Assembly: GCA_945901085.1 (NCBI GenBank)
Contig: CAMDJV010000033.1
Coordinates: 1-38,307 of the forward strand
Source: Rhodovarius crocodyli
GTDB lineage: Bacteria > Pseudomonadota > Alphaproteobacteria > Acetobacterales > Acetobacteraceae
Direction: 5' to 3'
Length of the DNA stretch: 38,307 nucleotides
Each line of letters begins with the position of its first letter. Position 1 is the stretch's first letter. The position numbers and the translations under genes are program-made. The notes beneath the pieces were generated by a model. The model was not told the DNA's origin. It ran no database searches and saw only the letters and a list, made by a program, of their open reading frames with translations. Positions 16,232 through 24,173 of this stretch are shown one piece after another.

Positions 16232-17437
16232 TCAGCAGAGTTTGCGCAGTGGCACCGACGGATCGAGCAGCCTGTCGCGATCCACCGGCTTTCCAGACGC
16301 GATGATCCGCCGCAGCGGTGTCACCTCGCGGCCGCTGTCGATCAGCACGGCGCCCTGCACGCTTCCCTCGGCATCGATGCCGAGGGAAGCGAGCCGCTCG
16401 CCCTCCTCGCGTTCCAGCCATTCCAGGGCGGCGTCATGCGCGCCAAGGATCTGGACGTTGCGGCCGTACTGATCGGTCCAGTGCCACGGTAGTTCGGCAT
16501 AGGGCTTTGCTGTGCCGCAGAGCGCGTGCGCCACGGCCACCGGCTGGTGCTGCGCGACCTGCCAGGTCTCGAAGCGGATGTGCCGCCCCGCCGCCTCCTG
16601 CCAGATGCGTGCGACCTCGCCCGCGGCAAAGACCTGCGGGTGCGAGGTGCGGCCGGTGGCATCGGCGAGGATACCGTCCTCCACGACGATCCCGGCCCCG
16701 CCCGCCAGCTCCGCATTGGGGACGGCACCGATGGCGACGAGGAGCAGGTCGGCCTCGATCGGGCCGCGGCTGGTCAAGAGGTGGAGCGCATCAGGCGCCG
16801 GTTGGATCGCGGTCAGCGCGCAGCCGAATTCCAGCGCGACGCCGGCCGCGCGATGCCAGGCTTGGATACGCGTGCCGATGGCTTCGGGCACACAGCGCGC
16901 CATCGCGCGAACGCCCATCTCCAGCACCGTCACCGTGCAGCCCCGTTGGATCGCGGCCGCCGCCACCTCTAGGCCGATTAGCCCCGCACCTGCTACGGCG
17001 AGGCGCAGGCCCGGCCGCAGCCGGGCACCCAGAATCCGCGCGTCGGCCATGCTGCGGAGCGTCATCACCCGTGGATCATCGGCGCCGGGGATTTGAAGGG
17101 TCCGCGCTCGCGCGCCGGTCGCGATCACCAAGGAATCATAAGCGATGCGGTCGCCAGTGGCCGTCTCGACACGCGCTGCGCCCAGGTCGATCCCCGTCAC
17201 GCTCTCGCCAAGTCGCAGCGTGATCCGATGGACACCATAGGCTTGGGCGTCTCGCTGCATCAGCCCGCGCGGCCGCTCCTCGCCGAGCAGGATCTCCTTG
17301 GACAGCGGCGGCCGGTCATAGGGCGGCTCCATCTCCTCGCCGAGCAGTAGGATCTCGCGCTCCGCATCTAACCCGCGCAGCAGTTCCGCCGTGCGGCGGC
17401 CGGCCTGACCCGCACCGACGATCAGGGTTCGTGTCAA
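16232..17437 (-). CDS. FAD/NAD(P)-dependent ferredoxin reductase
   Basis: A 401-residue pyridine-nucleotide:ferredoxin reductase of the type used by Rieske oxygenases and P450s. The FAD-binding motif VGAGQAG is at 7-13, followed by PPYDRPPLSKE (38-48), LVIATGAR, a second Rossmann motif for NAD(P)H (VAGAGLIGLEVA, 149-160) and the C-terminal FAD block HPQVFAAGEVA. It passes electrons from NAD(P)H to a small 2Fe-2S protein. Its start overlaps the ferredoxin stop by four bases (ATGA), which points to the two Rieske proteins upstream as partners. No oxygenase catalytic subunit is encoded in the operon, so the final acceptor is unclear. Confidence 0.9.
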   Translation of the reverse strand: MTRTLIVGAGQAGRRTAELLRGLDAEREILLLGEEMEPPYDRPPLSKEILLGEERPRGLMQRDAQAYGVHRITLRLGESVTGIDLGAARVETATGDRIAYDSLVIATGARARTLQIPGADDPRVMTLRSMADARILGARLRPGLRLAVAGAGLIGLEVAAAAIQRGCTVTVLEMGVRAMARCVPEAIGTRIQAWHRAAGVALEFGCALTAIQPAPDALHLLTSRGPIEADLLLVAIGAVPNAELAGGAGIVVEDGILADATGRTSHPQVFAAGEVARIWQEAAGRHIRFETWQVAQHQPVAVAHALCGTAKPYAELPWHWTDQYGRNVQILGAHDAALEWLEREEGERLASLGIDAEGSVQGAVLIDSGREVTPLRRIIASGKPVDRDRLLDPSVPLRKLC

Positions 17438-17739
17438 AGCCGGAACTGCACCACGCCGCCTTCGACGCGCGTCGGGTAAGTGGCGAGGTCGATCTCCGCT
17501 GGCTCATCCAGCGCTTTGCCGGAGCGGATGTCGAAGCAGGCCTGGTGAAGCGGGCACTCCACCTTGCCGTCTTCGCAAAAACCATCGGAGAGTAGCGCGT
17601 ATTCATGCGTGCAGATGTCGCTGATGGCGTAGAAGCCGTCCTCCAGCCGGAAGACCGCAACGCGATCCTCGCCAACCTGCACCACCTTCGGCACATCCTC
17701 CTCGAAGGAGTCCTCCCGGGCGACGTCGTGCCAAGTCAT
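17434..17739 (-). CDS. Rieske-type 2Fe-2S ferredoxin
   Basis: A 101-residue Rieske ferredoxin with ligands Cys43, His45, Cys62 and His65 (CTH...CPLH) in ISDICTHEYALLSDG and VECPLHQACFDI. Its length and the HEYALLSDGF segment are typical of MocE/BphF-type ferredoxins that shuttle electrons from a reductase to an oxygenase. The ATG at 17739 shares one base with the stop of the preceding Rieske gene (TGATG), showing tight coupling. The longer open frame to 17925 is only a shadow of that gene. It is soluble and cytoplasmic. Electron donor: very likely the reductase immediately downstream. Confidence 0.92.
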   Translation of the reverse strand: MTWHDVAREDSFEEDVPKVVQVGEDRVAVFRLEDGFYAISDICTHEYALLSDGFCEDGKVECPLHQACFDIRSGKALDEPAEIDLATYPTRVEGGVVQFRL

Positions 17740-18173
17740 CACTTCATCTCGATGAGGACGTACTGGTCCTGCACCGAGACGGGGAAGGTCTCCGCGACGA
17801 AGGGCCCTTCGGCAAGCTCCGCGCCGTCCTTCACCGTGACGGCGTAGGAGCGCGCCTTGATACTGTCCGGGTCGCAATAGGATTGGCCGGTGCGGACGTC
17901 GAACTCCCAGCCGTGCCAGGGGCATTGCAGCATCTCGAAGGGACGCGTGCGTTCATAAACACCGGGCTCACTGGAGCGGATCAGCCCCACCAGCTTGCCG
18001 TGGCAAAGCTCGCCGCCCGCGTGAGGGCAGACATTACTGATGGCAAAGTACTCGCCGCCAACATGAAAGAGCGCAATCGGGCGACCCTTCACCTTCACGA
18101 GCTTGCTGCCCTTGTCTGGGATATCGCCCACCTTGGCGACAACGTGCTGCGTCAGGGGCGCCGTCGCGCTCAT
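17739..18173 (-). CDS. Stand-alone Rieske 2Fe-2S domain protein
   Basis: A 144-residue protein made of one Rieske domain: ligands Cys49 and His51 (NVCPHAGG) and Cys84 and His87 (LQCPWHGWEFD). CPWHGWEFD is the style of the N-terminal domain of ring-hydroxylating oxygenase alpha subunits, not of small ferredoxins, but the mononuclear-iron catalytic domain (about 250-300 residues) is absent. The protein ends cleanly at QYVLIEMK, so this is not an obvious truncation. It overlaps the upstream amidohydrolase stop by four bases and the downstream ferredoxin start by one. It may be an electron-transfer partner of the amidohydrolases or of an oxygenase encoded elsewhere. Confidence 0.9.
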   Translation of the reverse strand: MSATAPLTQHVVAKVGDIPDKGSKLVKVKGRPIALFHVGGEYFAISNVCPHAGGELCHGKLVGLIRSSEPGVYERTRPFEMLQCPWHGWEFDVRTGQSYCDPDSIKARSYAVTVKDGAELAEGPFVAETFPVSVQDQYVLIEMK

Positions 18174-19294
18174 GTCAGCCGCTCGCCGTAAATGGCTTCG
18201 GCATTGCCGGCGAAGATGCCGCGCTTCTCTGCCTCGCTCAGGCGGATTTTGAAGGCGTGCCGGGGGTCGTCCGAATCCCAGTGCGGATAGTCGGAGGCGA
18301 AGACGATCCGGTCCCAGCCCATCCAGTCGAGCATCTGGCGTAGTTGCTCAGGCTTCTCCGGCTCCTCCATGGGCTGCGTCGTCCACCAAAAATTGCGCCT
18401 GAGGTATTCGGATGGCTTCATCTTCAGGTGCGGCACCTCGCTGCGGAAGCGCTCAAAGAGCCCATCCATCCGCCAAGCGAGTGGCGCGGCCCAGGCAAAC
18501 CCGCCCTCGACGACAACGATCTTGAGGTCCGGTAGATGCTCCGGAACGCCCTCCAAGATGAAACTGGTCGCCATGGCGTGCAGGCTCATGGAGACGGCCT
18601 GATGTTCCTCGAAATAGAAGGAGGGCGAGCCCCCGCCCGTCACAGCATGGCCGTTATTGCCCGAATTGTGCAGGCCGAGAGGGAAACCATGATACGCCGC
18701 CGCCTCGTAGATGCGCCAGTAGCGCTTGCGGCCAAGTGGCTCGATCGGCCGCGTCACCAGCGCCACCTGCGCGAAACCCTTGAGCTTGGCGCAACGCTCA
18801 ATCTCGGCGACGGCGCCCTCGGCGTCCTCTGCCATGACGGTGATGGTGCCCTTGAGGCGGGGCTCGGGCTCGACCCACTCGGCCAGCTGCCAGTCATTGA
18901 TCGCCCGGCAGACGGCGTGGGCGCATTCGATGTTCCGTTCGTCCAGCGCGCGCGGGAAGAGCGGAAAGAGCATCCCACGATCGATGCCGTTCGGGTCCAG
19001 ATGCTGGCGCTGCATCATTTTCAGGTCGGAACCCGGTGGGCTGCCATCCTCCGGCCAGGCGTCGCGGCGGGCAAGCTGTGGCGTGGCCTTGGGAAAGGCC
19101 GTGGAAGCGAAGAAGGCCTGGCGGAAGCGCTGGCCGTAAGTGTCCAGATGCTCGCGCCAACGGGTGGACATATAGGGGTGCAGATCCCTCATGGAGCGCA
19201 CGGTGGGGTGAATGTCGCAATCCACCAGCTTGATAGCGGCTCCCTTGGGCTTGGTGGGCGTCGCAAGGGGAGCATGAAGGGTTGAGCTGCTCAT
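18170..19294 (-). CDS. Amidohydrolase family 2 (TIM-barrel metal-dependent hydrolase/decarboxylase), copy 1
   Basis: A 374-residue Amidohydro_2 protein, the family of ACMSD, gamma-resorcylate decarboxylase and related enzymes. Probable metal ligands are Asp27/His29 (DCDIHP), His209 (PLGLHNSG) and Asp335 (FASDYPHWD). DCDIHP replaces the usual DxHxH, so the second N-terminal His ligand is missing. A GTG at 19297 is also in frame, but the ATG at 19294 has better spacing from GGAG. It touches the stop of the related gene upstream (TGATG) and overlaps the Rieske gene downstream (ATGA). It probably hydrolyses or decarboxylates a cyclic acid. The direct link to Rieske genes is unusual. Confidence 0.88.
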   Translation of the reverse strand: MSSSTLHAPLATPTKPKGAAIKLVDCDIHPTVRSMRDLHPYMSTRWREHLDTYGQRFRQAFFASTAFPKATPQLARRDAWPEDGSPPGSDLKMMQRQHLDPNGIDRGMLFPLFPRALDERNIECAHAVCRAINDWQLAEWVEPEPRLKGTITVMAEDAEGAVAEIERCAKLKGFAQVALVTRPIEPLGRKRYWRIYEAAAYHGFPLGLHNSGNNGHAVTGGGSPSFYFEEHQAVSMSLHAMATSFILEGVPEHLPDLKIVVVEGGFAWAAPLAWRMDGLFERFRSEVPHLKMKPSEYLRRNFWWTTQPMEEPEKPEQLRQMLDWMGWDRIVFASDYPHWDSDDPRHAFKIRLSEAEKRGIFAGNAEAIYGERLT

Positions 19295-20361
19295 CACACG
19301 GTCTCCTTGAGGCGGGGATAGGTGGCCAGGGGCGTTTCACGCAGGGCTTTGCTCAATAACGCCGGCGGCAGGCCCCGGGTGGGGTCGTCACCATCGAAGC
19401 GCCAATGCGGGTAGTCGGTCGAAAAGAGGAAGATATCATCGGCGTCGATCTGCTCGATGAGTTGGTCGAGCTGGGTTGGGTCCTGCGGCAGATCCCAGGT
19501 CTGGAGCGAGAAGCGCACGCGGTCCCTGACGATTGCGGCCGGAGATGCGTCAACCCAGGGGATTTCCTTGCGCATGCCGCGCCACATCTTGGTGCCGCGC
19601 CAGAAGAAGCTCGGCAGCCAGGAGATGCCGGATTCCAGCAATACCACGCGCAGCGCGGGGAATTTGGTGAAGACGCCCTCGGCGATGAGGCTGAGCAATT
19701 GGCTCTGGAAGGTCAGGGCGAAGCTGCAATGCTCCTCGTACAGTGTGGAGGGCCAGCCATTCGCGGTCGGTGCGTGCCGCATGGCGCTGCCCGCATGGAT
19801 GGCAATGGGCAGACCGTGTTTTTCGGCGGCCCTGTAAATCGGCCAATGCTCACGATGGCCGAGCAGCGATTCATGCGCGCCCAGCACTAGGATCTGCACG
19901 AAACGACGGTCGGGCGCCCAACGCTCGATCTCGTCCACCGCGAGCTCGGTGTTCTGGACGGGGATGACGATGGAAGCCCGCAGCCGGTCGTCCTTGTCGA
20001 GCCATTCGGCGGCAACCCAGGCATTGGTGGCGCGGCAGATGGCGGCACTGAGATCGGCGCTGTACATGGCCGGGCCGCCATAAAGGCAGTTGAGAATGCC
20101 GCGGCTGATGCCGAATGCATCCAGCGCCTGGGACTGAAGGTCGGCCAGTGCGGAGCCCGCCTTGCGGCCCGCGACACGCCAGTCGGGCCGCGCGCTAATC
20201 GGTGCGTTGGGCGGGTAGTAGGCGAGATCGAGCCCATCCACGCCGCGAGCGTCGATTACCTCCTGCCAATGCGCGTCGAAATAGGGGAGGAGCGCCTTCA
20301 TGCCTGGCACGGCGGGGTGAATGTCGCAGTCGATCAGGCCGGTGGCGGCAATGTGCCCCAT
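19294..20361 (-). CDS. Amidohydrolase family 2, copy 2
   Basis: A 355-residue paralogue of the next gene, with the same layout: Asp13/His15 (LIDCDIHPAVPG), His189 (IAIHAGS) and Asp316 (FSTDYPHW). The pair probably arose by duplication and could form a hetero-oligomer or act on successive intermediates. The ATG at 20361 follows GGGAGGAAG. It is the first gene of the six-gene operon; the promoter region lies between it and the end of the tetR gene and holds an ACTTA/TAAGT dyad. No signal peptide, so cytoplasmic. The substrate is not evident from sequence. Confidence 0.88.
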   Translation of the reverse strand: MGHIAATGLIDCDIHPAVPGMKALLPYFDAHWQEVIDARGVDGLDLAYYPPNAPISARPDWRVAGRKAGSALADLQSQALDAFGISRGILNCLYGGPAMYSADLSAAICRATNAWVAAEWLDKDDRLRASIVIPVQNTELAVDEIERWAPDRRFVQILVLGAHESLLGHREHWPIYRAAEKHGLPIAIHAGSAMRHAPTANGWPSTLYEEHCSFALTFQSQLLSLIAEGVFTKFPALRVVLLESGISWLPSFFWRGTKMWRGMRKEIPWVDASPAAIVRDRVRFSLQTWDLPQDPTQLDQLIEQIDADDIFLFSTDYPHWRFDGDDPTRGLPPALLSKALRETPLATYPRLKETV

Positions 20362-20428
20362 CCCACTTCCTCCCAGGGAATGCGCGGCGATTTATCCGCA
20401 CAATTGGGGGAAGCCTAGTTTCCCGAAA

Positions 20429-20446
20429 ACTTACTTGTCAATAAGT
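20429..20446. promoter_or_regulatory. Putative regulator site and -35 region of the amidohydrolase-Rieske operon
   Basis: ACTTACTTGTCAATAAGT is an imperfect dyad with ACTTA/TAAGT ends, overlapping the last codons of tetR. Read on the minus strand it contains TTGACAAGTAAGT, whose TTGACA could be a -35 box, with a weak TAGGCT 18 bases on. A matching TTGAC-2 bases-GTAAGT occurs upstream of tetR at 21129, suggesting a shared operator. Confidence 0.5.
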
Positions 20447-21117
20447 CTTATGCCAACTTCGCGCGCCGCCATGCCGGCGACGCCCCAGCTACGCTGGATG
20501 AGATCGAGCTGCGTGGCGTAGTGCTGCGAGAGGCCGTAGAAGCCCCCGCTGTCGCGGGAGATGTGCACGGCATAGAGGAAGCAGCTCGCCAGCAGGCGGC
20601 CGACTTCCTTACAGGGTGTCTCGGCGTGCAACTCGCCATTGCGGACCGACGCCTCGACGCCGATTGTGGCGCTGGCCTGGATGTCCCGCCGGAAGGCCAC
20701 GATCCGCTCGAGCATCACATCGTCTAGGGCTTCGCCCTCGGCGGAGAGCCGGGTGATGAGGCTCCAGGAATTTCCTTCGTTTCCCAGAGGGTTGAGAAGC
20801 GTATATGCATCGCGGTTGAAGGCCACGGAAGCCTCGACCTTCTGCGCCAGGCTAGTGCCCGGCGCGGTCCAGATCCACCGGAAGCGGCTACCGACCTGCT
20901 CGATGTAGTCGGCTAGGACCGCAGCCACGAGCCGGGCCTTGGGACCGAAGTGATAATGGATGTTGGTCGTCGTGATCTCGAGTTCACCGGCGATCTCGCC
21001 ATAGCTTACGCCGCGATAGCCGCGGAGCGTCAACATCCGGGCAGCCACCTTCTTGATCTCGTCGCGCATCGACCCACGGGTTTCGTCCGCGGCCCGGTTG
21101 TCTGATGCTTCGCTCAT
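20431..21117 (-). CDS. TetR/AcrR family transcriptional regulator
   Basis: A 228-residue TetR protein. The helix-turn-helix lies at about residues 20-65: VAARMLTLRGYRGVSYGEIA, then ITTTNIHYHFGPKARLV with recognition helix TTTNIHYHF. The C-terminal half is helical, as is normal for ligand domains. The ATG at 21117 is preceded by AAGGA; the longer frame passes through promoter sequence and was rejected. It lies directly upstream of the amidohydrolase-Rieske operon and diverges from a Bug receptor gene. A repeated TTGAC-2 bases-GTAAGT motif in both promoter regions makes it the likely local regulator of both. Confidence 0.88.
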   Translation of the reverse strand: MSEASDNRAADETRGSMRDEIKKVAARMLTLRGYRGVSYGEIAGELEITTTNIHYHFGPKARLVAAVLADYIEQVGSRFRWIWTAPGTSLAQKVEASVAFNRDAYTLLNPLGNEGNSWSLITRLSAEGEALDDVMLERIVAFRRDIQASATIGVEASVRNGELHAETPCKEVGRLLASCFLYAVHISRDSGGFYGLSQHYATQLDLIQRSWGVAGMAAREVGIRLIDK

Positions 21118-21128
21118 TCGAAAATTCC

Positions 21129-21144
21129 TTGACGCGTAAGTAAG
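21129..21144. promoter_or_regulatory. Putative promoter/operator between tetR and the divergent Bug receptor
   Basis: TTGACGCGTAAGTAAG matches the site at 20429-20441 (minus strand) in TTGAC and GTAAGT. TTGACG may be the -35 box for the receptor gene at 21202, with TCTGAT 17 bases further as -10. A regulator bound here would block this promoter and could affect tetR. Confidence 0.45.
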
Positions 21145-21201
21145 GCATCGTTCTGATCTCGGCAACGCGCCCGATCGAGGCAAGATACTTCTGGAGGAAT
21201 C

Positions 21202-22188
21202 ATGATCATGCAATGCAGCATAACACGGCGCGCGAGTCTGGCGGCGGTTCTATCCGCGGGCGTGCCGCCCCTCCTGGCTCATCCTGCGATCGCCCAGCTG
21301 GCCTTCCCGAACCGCCCTCTCAGGATCATCGTTCCAGTCGCCGCCGGCGGCATCTCCGACATGATCAGCCGTTACCTCGCCGAGACGATGCGGGCCGATC
21401 TCGGCCAGCCCGTGGTGGTGGAGAACCGGCCAGGTGCTAACGGCATCCTGGCCAGCGAGGTCATCGCCCGATCGCCACCGGACGGCTATACGGTCGGCTA
21501 CATGCTCTATGCGGCGATGACGCTGAACCCGCTCCTCATCCCCAATCTTTCCTATCGCATGACCGACTTCCTGCCGCTCACGCCCACCTTCAAGGCGCCG
21601 ATGGTGCTTGCCGTCGGTCGGAACGTGCCCGTCAGCAACGTCCGCGAATTCGTCGACTACGTGAAGCGGCAGGGGAGTCTGAGCTACGGCACACTGGGCA
21701 ATGCCAGCACCGGGCAGATCCTGATGGAGATGCTGCGCGGCCTCACTGGCATCGATCTGGAGAATGTCGGCTATCGCGGCGAGACGCTTGCCGTCACGGA
21801 TCTGGTCGCCGGCAACCTGCCGGCCGTGTGCATTTCTTGCATGAACGTGCTGGAGCAGCACCGTGCCGGCACGGCGAAGATCATCGGCATCTCGACGCCC
21901 GAGAGAGCACCCGCCCTGGCGGATCTGCCCACCTTCGCGGAGTCGGGCTTTGCGATCGACTACAGTTATTTCCACGGATTAATGATGCCGTCCGGTACCC
22001 CGGCGACGGTGATGGAGCGTCTCCACCGCAGCATCGGGGCTGCCCTGCAGAGCGAAGGTCTCCGCTCGCGCATGACACCAGACATGCTGCCCTTCGTCCT
22101 AAGCTCAACGGATTTTGCCACGATGCTTCAGCAAGAAACCGCGAAACTCGACGAGCTTGTGCGAGCGCGGGGAATTCGGTTGCAGTGA
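21202..22188 (+). CDS. Bug/TctC family periplasmic receptor
   Basis: A 328-residue receptor. The signal peptide (about 1-32) carries TRRASLAAVLSAG and ends PAIAQ. The mature part shows LRIIVPVAAGGISDMISR, PVVVENRPGANG, DGYTVGYM, SYGTLGNASTGQIL and GYRGETLAVTDLVAG. VENVGYRG-type wording in place of HVPYRG and the CISCMN segment are unlike the other receptors here, so the ligand may differ. The ATG at 21202 follows GGAGGAATC; a second ATG is two codons on. It diverges from tetR and likely belongs to the same regulon as the amidohydrolase-Rieske operon. A degenerate IS1380 element sits 12 bases after its stop. Confidence 0.92.
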   Translation: MIMQCSITRRASLAAVLSAGVPPLLAHPAIAQLAFPNRPLRIIVPVAAGGISDMISRYLAETMRADLGQPVVVENRPGANGILASEVIARSPPDGYTVGYMLYAAMTLNPLLIPNLSYRMTDFLPLTPTFKAPMVLAVGRNVPVSNVREFVDYVKRQGSLSYGTLGNASTGQILMEMLRGLTGIDLENVGYRGETLAVTDLVAGNLPAVCISCMNVLEQHRAGTAKIIGISTPERAPALADLPTFAESGFAIDYSYFHGLMMPSGTPATVMERLHRSIGAALQSEGLRSRMTPDMLPFVLSSTDFATMLQQETAKLDELVRARGIRLQ

Positions 22189-22200
22189 GCGCTTAGCTAG

Positions 22201-23264
22201 CCTGGATTATTCACCAGACACATCTCGGTTAGCTTTCGCTGGTGAGCCACTCGCTTGATGGTTGTGGTCGCGCGGGTCGTCGTTCCAGCGCATGGGTCGG
22301 TTCGGTGGTCCGGATGGCGGGGTTTGGGATTTCGGCGAAGGGCATGATCGGGGCGGCACCGCCTCGCGTTTCAGACGATCAGGCGCGGCAGGCGGTCCAG
22401 CGCGAGGCGCAGGATGGCCGATCAGGGAAGGCGCTGGGTAGGTGAACCATCAGCTTGGATTTCCACTCGACCACGCGGGCGGCGATCTTGAGCCGCTGCA
22501 ATCGCAGCGTGTCGAACTGCGCCACACGCCAGGACGATCGCGCCTGCATCAGGCGGCGCAACGACCACATCAGCCAATAGTCGCCAGTGTGCAGCATCAG
22601 CCGCATCTGGTTGGCTGGCCCACGGTGGCATGAGGTACGATCGGCGGCGAGGTGGGTCTTCCAGGATTTGATGTGGTTCTCGGCCTGGCGGGCAGCGGTA
22701 CTATGCTTAAGGGTCTCGACATGGCGGCGCAGCGTGCAGGTGGTAGGGGTCGACCATGGCTTGGCCCATGCGCAGCAACTCGCGGGGCCGAGGCAGGTTT
22801 TTGAGGCGCGAGATGGTCGGCTGCGAGCACAGCGCGGCAGCATCGGGCAGGCGGCCGAGGGCGAGTTTGAAGGCCGAGTCGTGGCGCAGGCTGGCAGCGT
22901 CGTTGGCGTCCTCGCAGCCGGCGGCGATCATCAGCATCCGGAAGCGCAGGATGTCAGCCATGCTGTGGAGGACACGCTCGGGTCCGCGCGGATCGGCGAC
23001 GCAGGCGGCGAGACGGTTGGCGATACCCAGGCGGGTTTCGATCTCGCGCAGCGCCAGCACGCCACCGTCTGAAGAGAACTTGCCGCCGTCGAAGCGGGAG
23101 ATGATGGGCTTGCCGCAGACCGGTGACAGGCCGGGGAGTGCGGGGGTAGACACAACTTTGGCGGGCATGGCGTCCGAAATCGATAGGGTTGAGGTCTCGC
23201 AACCGAATTTTATTGCCGATCAAGGCGTTGCGCTATGTCCGCTAATCTTGATAAATAATCCGGG
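22201..23264. mobile_element. Internally deleted IS1380-family insertion sequence
   Basis: The left end CCTGGATTATTCACCA and the inverted right end CCCGGATTATTTATCA match at 13 of 16 positions and bound a 1064-base element, where complete IS1380-type elements are about 1.6-1.7 kb. Inside is a minus-strand transposase that has lost its central part. The flanking 4-base sequences are CTAG (left) and TTAG (right), a near-match to a short target duplication that has drifted. It is probably immobile unless a transposase acts in trans. Confidence 0.8.
22379..23168 (-). pseudogene. IS1380-family transposase with central deletion
   Basis: The N-terminal part starts at the ATG at 23168: residues 1 to about 142 include ISRFDGGKFSSDGGVLALRE, RPRELLRMGQ and VDPYHL. 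It then leaves the family sequence, and another frame takes over with RQAENHIKSWKTHLAADRTS, ANQMRLMLHTGDYWLMWSLR and a C-terminus stopping at 22379. About 200 central residues, including the catalytic aspartates expected after DIDDT, are missing, and the frame changes at the junction near 22740. No active transposase can be made. Confidence 0.8.
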
Positions 23265-23378
23265 TTAGATAGTTCGCATAAACTTTGAGATTTTTGCATA
23301 CGCCCGATTGGAATATTATTTCAGCGCGTGATGTTTCTATGGTCGGTCCAAACATCGATAAAATAGGAGGAACAATAA

Positions 23379-24173
23379 ATGTGCCGCTGGATCGCTTATG
23401 CAGGGCCAGAGATTTATCTGGAGGATTTATTGTTTAATCAGGAATATTCTATTGTAGAGCAAAGTATAAATGCGCGTGAATCTATTTTTCCAACCAATGC
23501 CGATGGATTCGGAGTGGCTTGGTATAGTAAGCGCACTGCACCCGGATTGTTCAAAGATATCTTGCCGGCTTGGAATGACAGCAATTTACGGTCGCTCGCG
23601 GCGCAAATTCAGACGCGTCTTTTTTTTGCGCATGTCCGGGCTTCCACCGGAACCGCCGTGACCCGGACGAATTGTCATCCCTTCACGTGGAGAAACTGGG
23701 CCTTCATGCATAATGGCAAGATCGGCGACTGGCATCTTTGCCGCAAAGACATGGAGGCGCTGATCATTCCAGAATTTTATGCCTTGCGGCAAGGGACCAC
23801 GGATAGCGAAGCATTGTTTCTTGTCGCACTCAGCCTGGGCCTCACAGAAAATCCGCAACTGGCCATACAAGGCACGATAGGTCATGCACTGCGCATTATG
23901 GAACGTCATAAGGCCCAAGAACCCTTGCGCATTTCCCTAGCTGTAACGAATGGTTCTGAGATATGGGCTTTCCGCTATTCCAGCGATCAGCAATCTCCAA
24001 GTCTTTATGCGGGGGCTCCAAATACACGAGCGATGGAAAAAAGTGAAAATGATATTAATACCATCGCTTCTGAGCCGAGTGACACTGATCCATCACGCTG
24101 GTTCAAAGTGGCCGAATCCACGGGTCTCCATTGGACCTTGAAAAATTTACGTGAATTTAATATTTATATCTAA
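23379..24173 (+). CDS. Class II glutamine amidotransferase (YafJ/EgtC-like)
   Basis: A 264-residue N-terminal-nucleophile amidotransferase. Cys2 (MCRWIAYAG) is the catalytic nucleophile once Met is removed. TNADGFGVAWYS (39-50), FAHVRAST (83-90), FMHNGKIG (109-116) and TTDSEALF (140-147) are the glutamine-binding and catalytic loops of the YafJ/EgtC/DUG3 group, whose members hydrolyse glutamine or gamma-glutamyl bonds. AGGAGGA precedes the ATG. Base composition is strikingly AT-rich compared with all neighbours (codons such as ATT, TTA, AAT, ATA are common), so it was acquired horizontally. It sits between a deleted IS1380 and a serine-recombinase remnant, with no ergothioneine genes. Its substrate here is unknown. 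Confidence 0.88.
   Translation: MCRWIAYAGPEIYLEDLLFNQEYSIVEQSINARESIFPTNADGFGVAWYSKRTAPGLFKDILPAWNDSNLRSLAAQIQTRLFFAHVRASTGTAVTRTNCHPFTWRNWAFMHNGKIGDWHLCRKDMEALIIPEFYALRQGTTDSEALFLVALSLGLTENPQLAIQGTIGHALRIMERHKAQEPLRISLAVTNGSEIWAFRYSSDQQSPSLYAGAPNTRAMEKSENDINTIASEPSDTDPSRWFKVAESTGLHWTLKNLREFNIYI

Noticed and set aside
16202-16421. N-terminal extension of the receptor gene to 16421
   Set aside because: These codons are in another frame of the reductase gene; the signal peptide and ribosome site fix the start at 16202.
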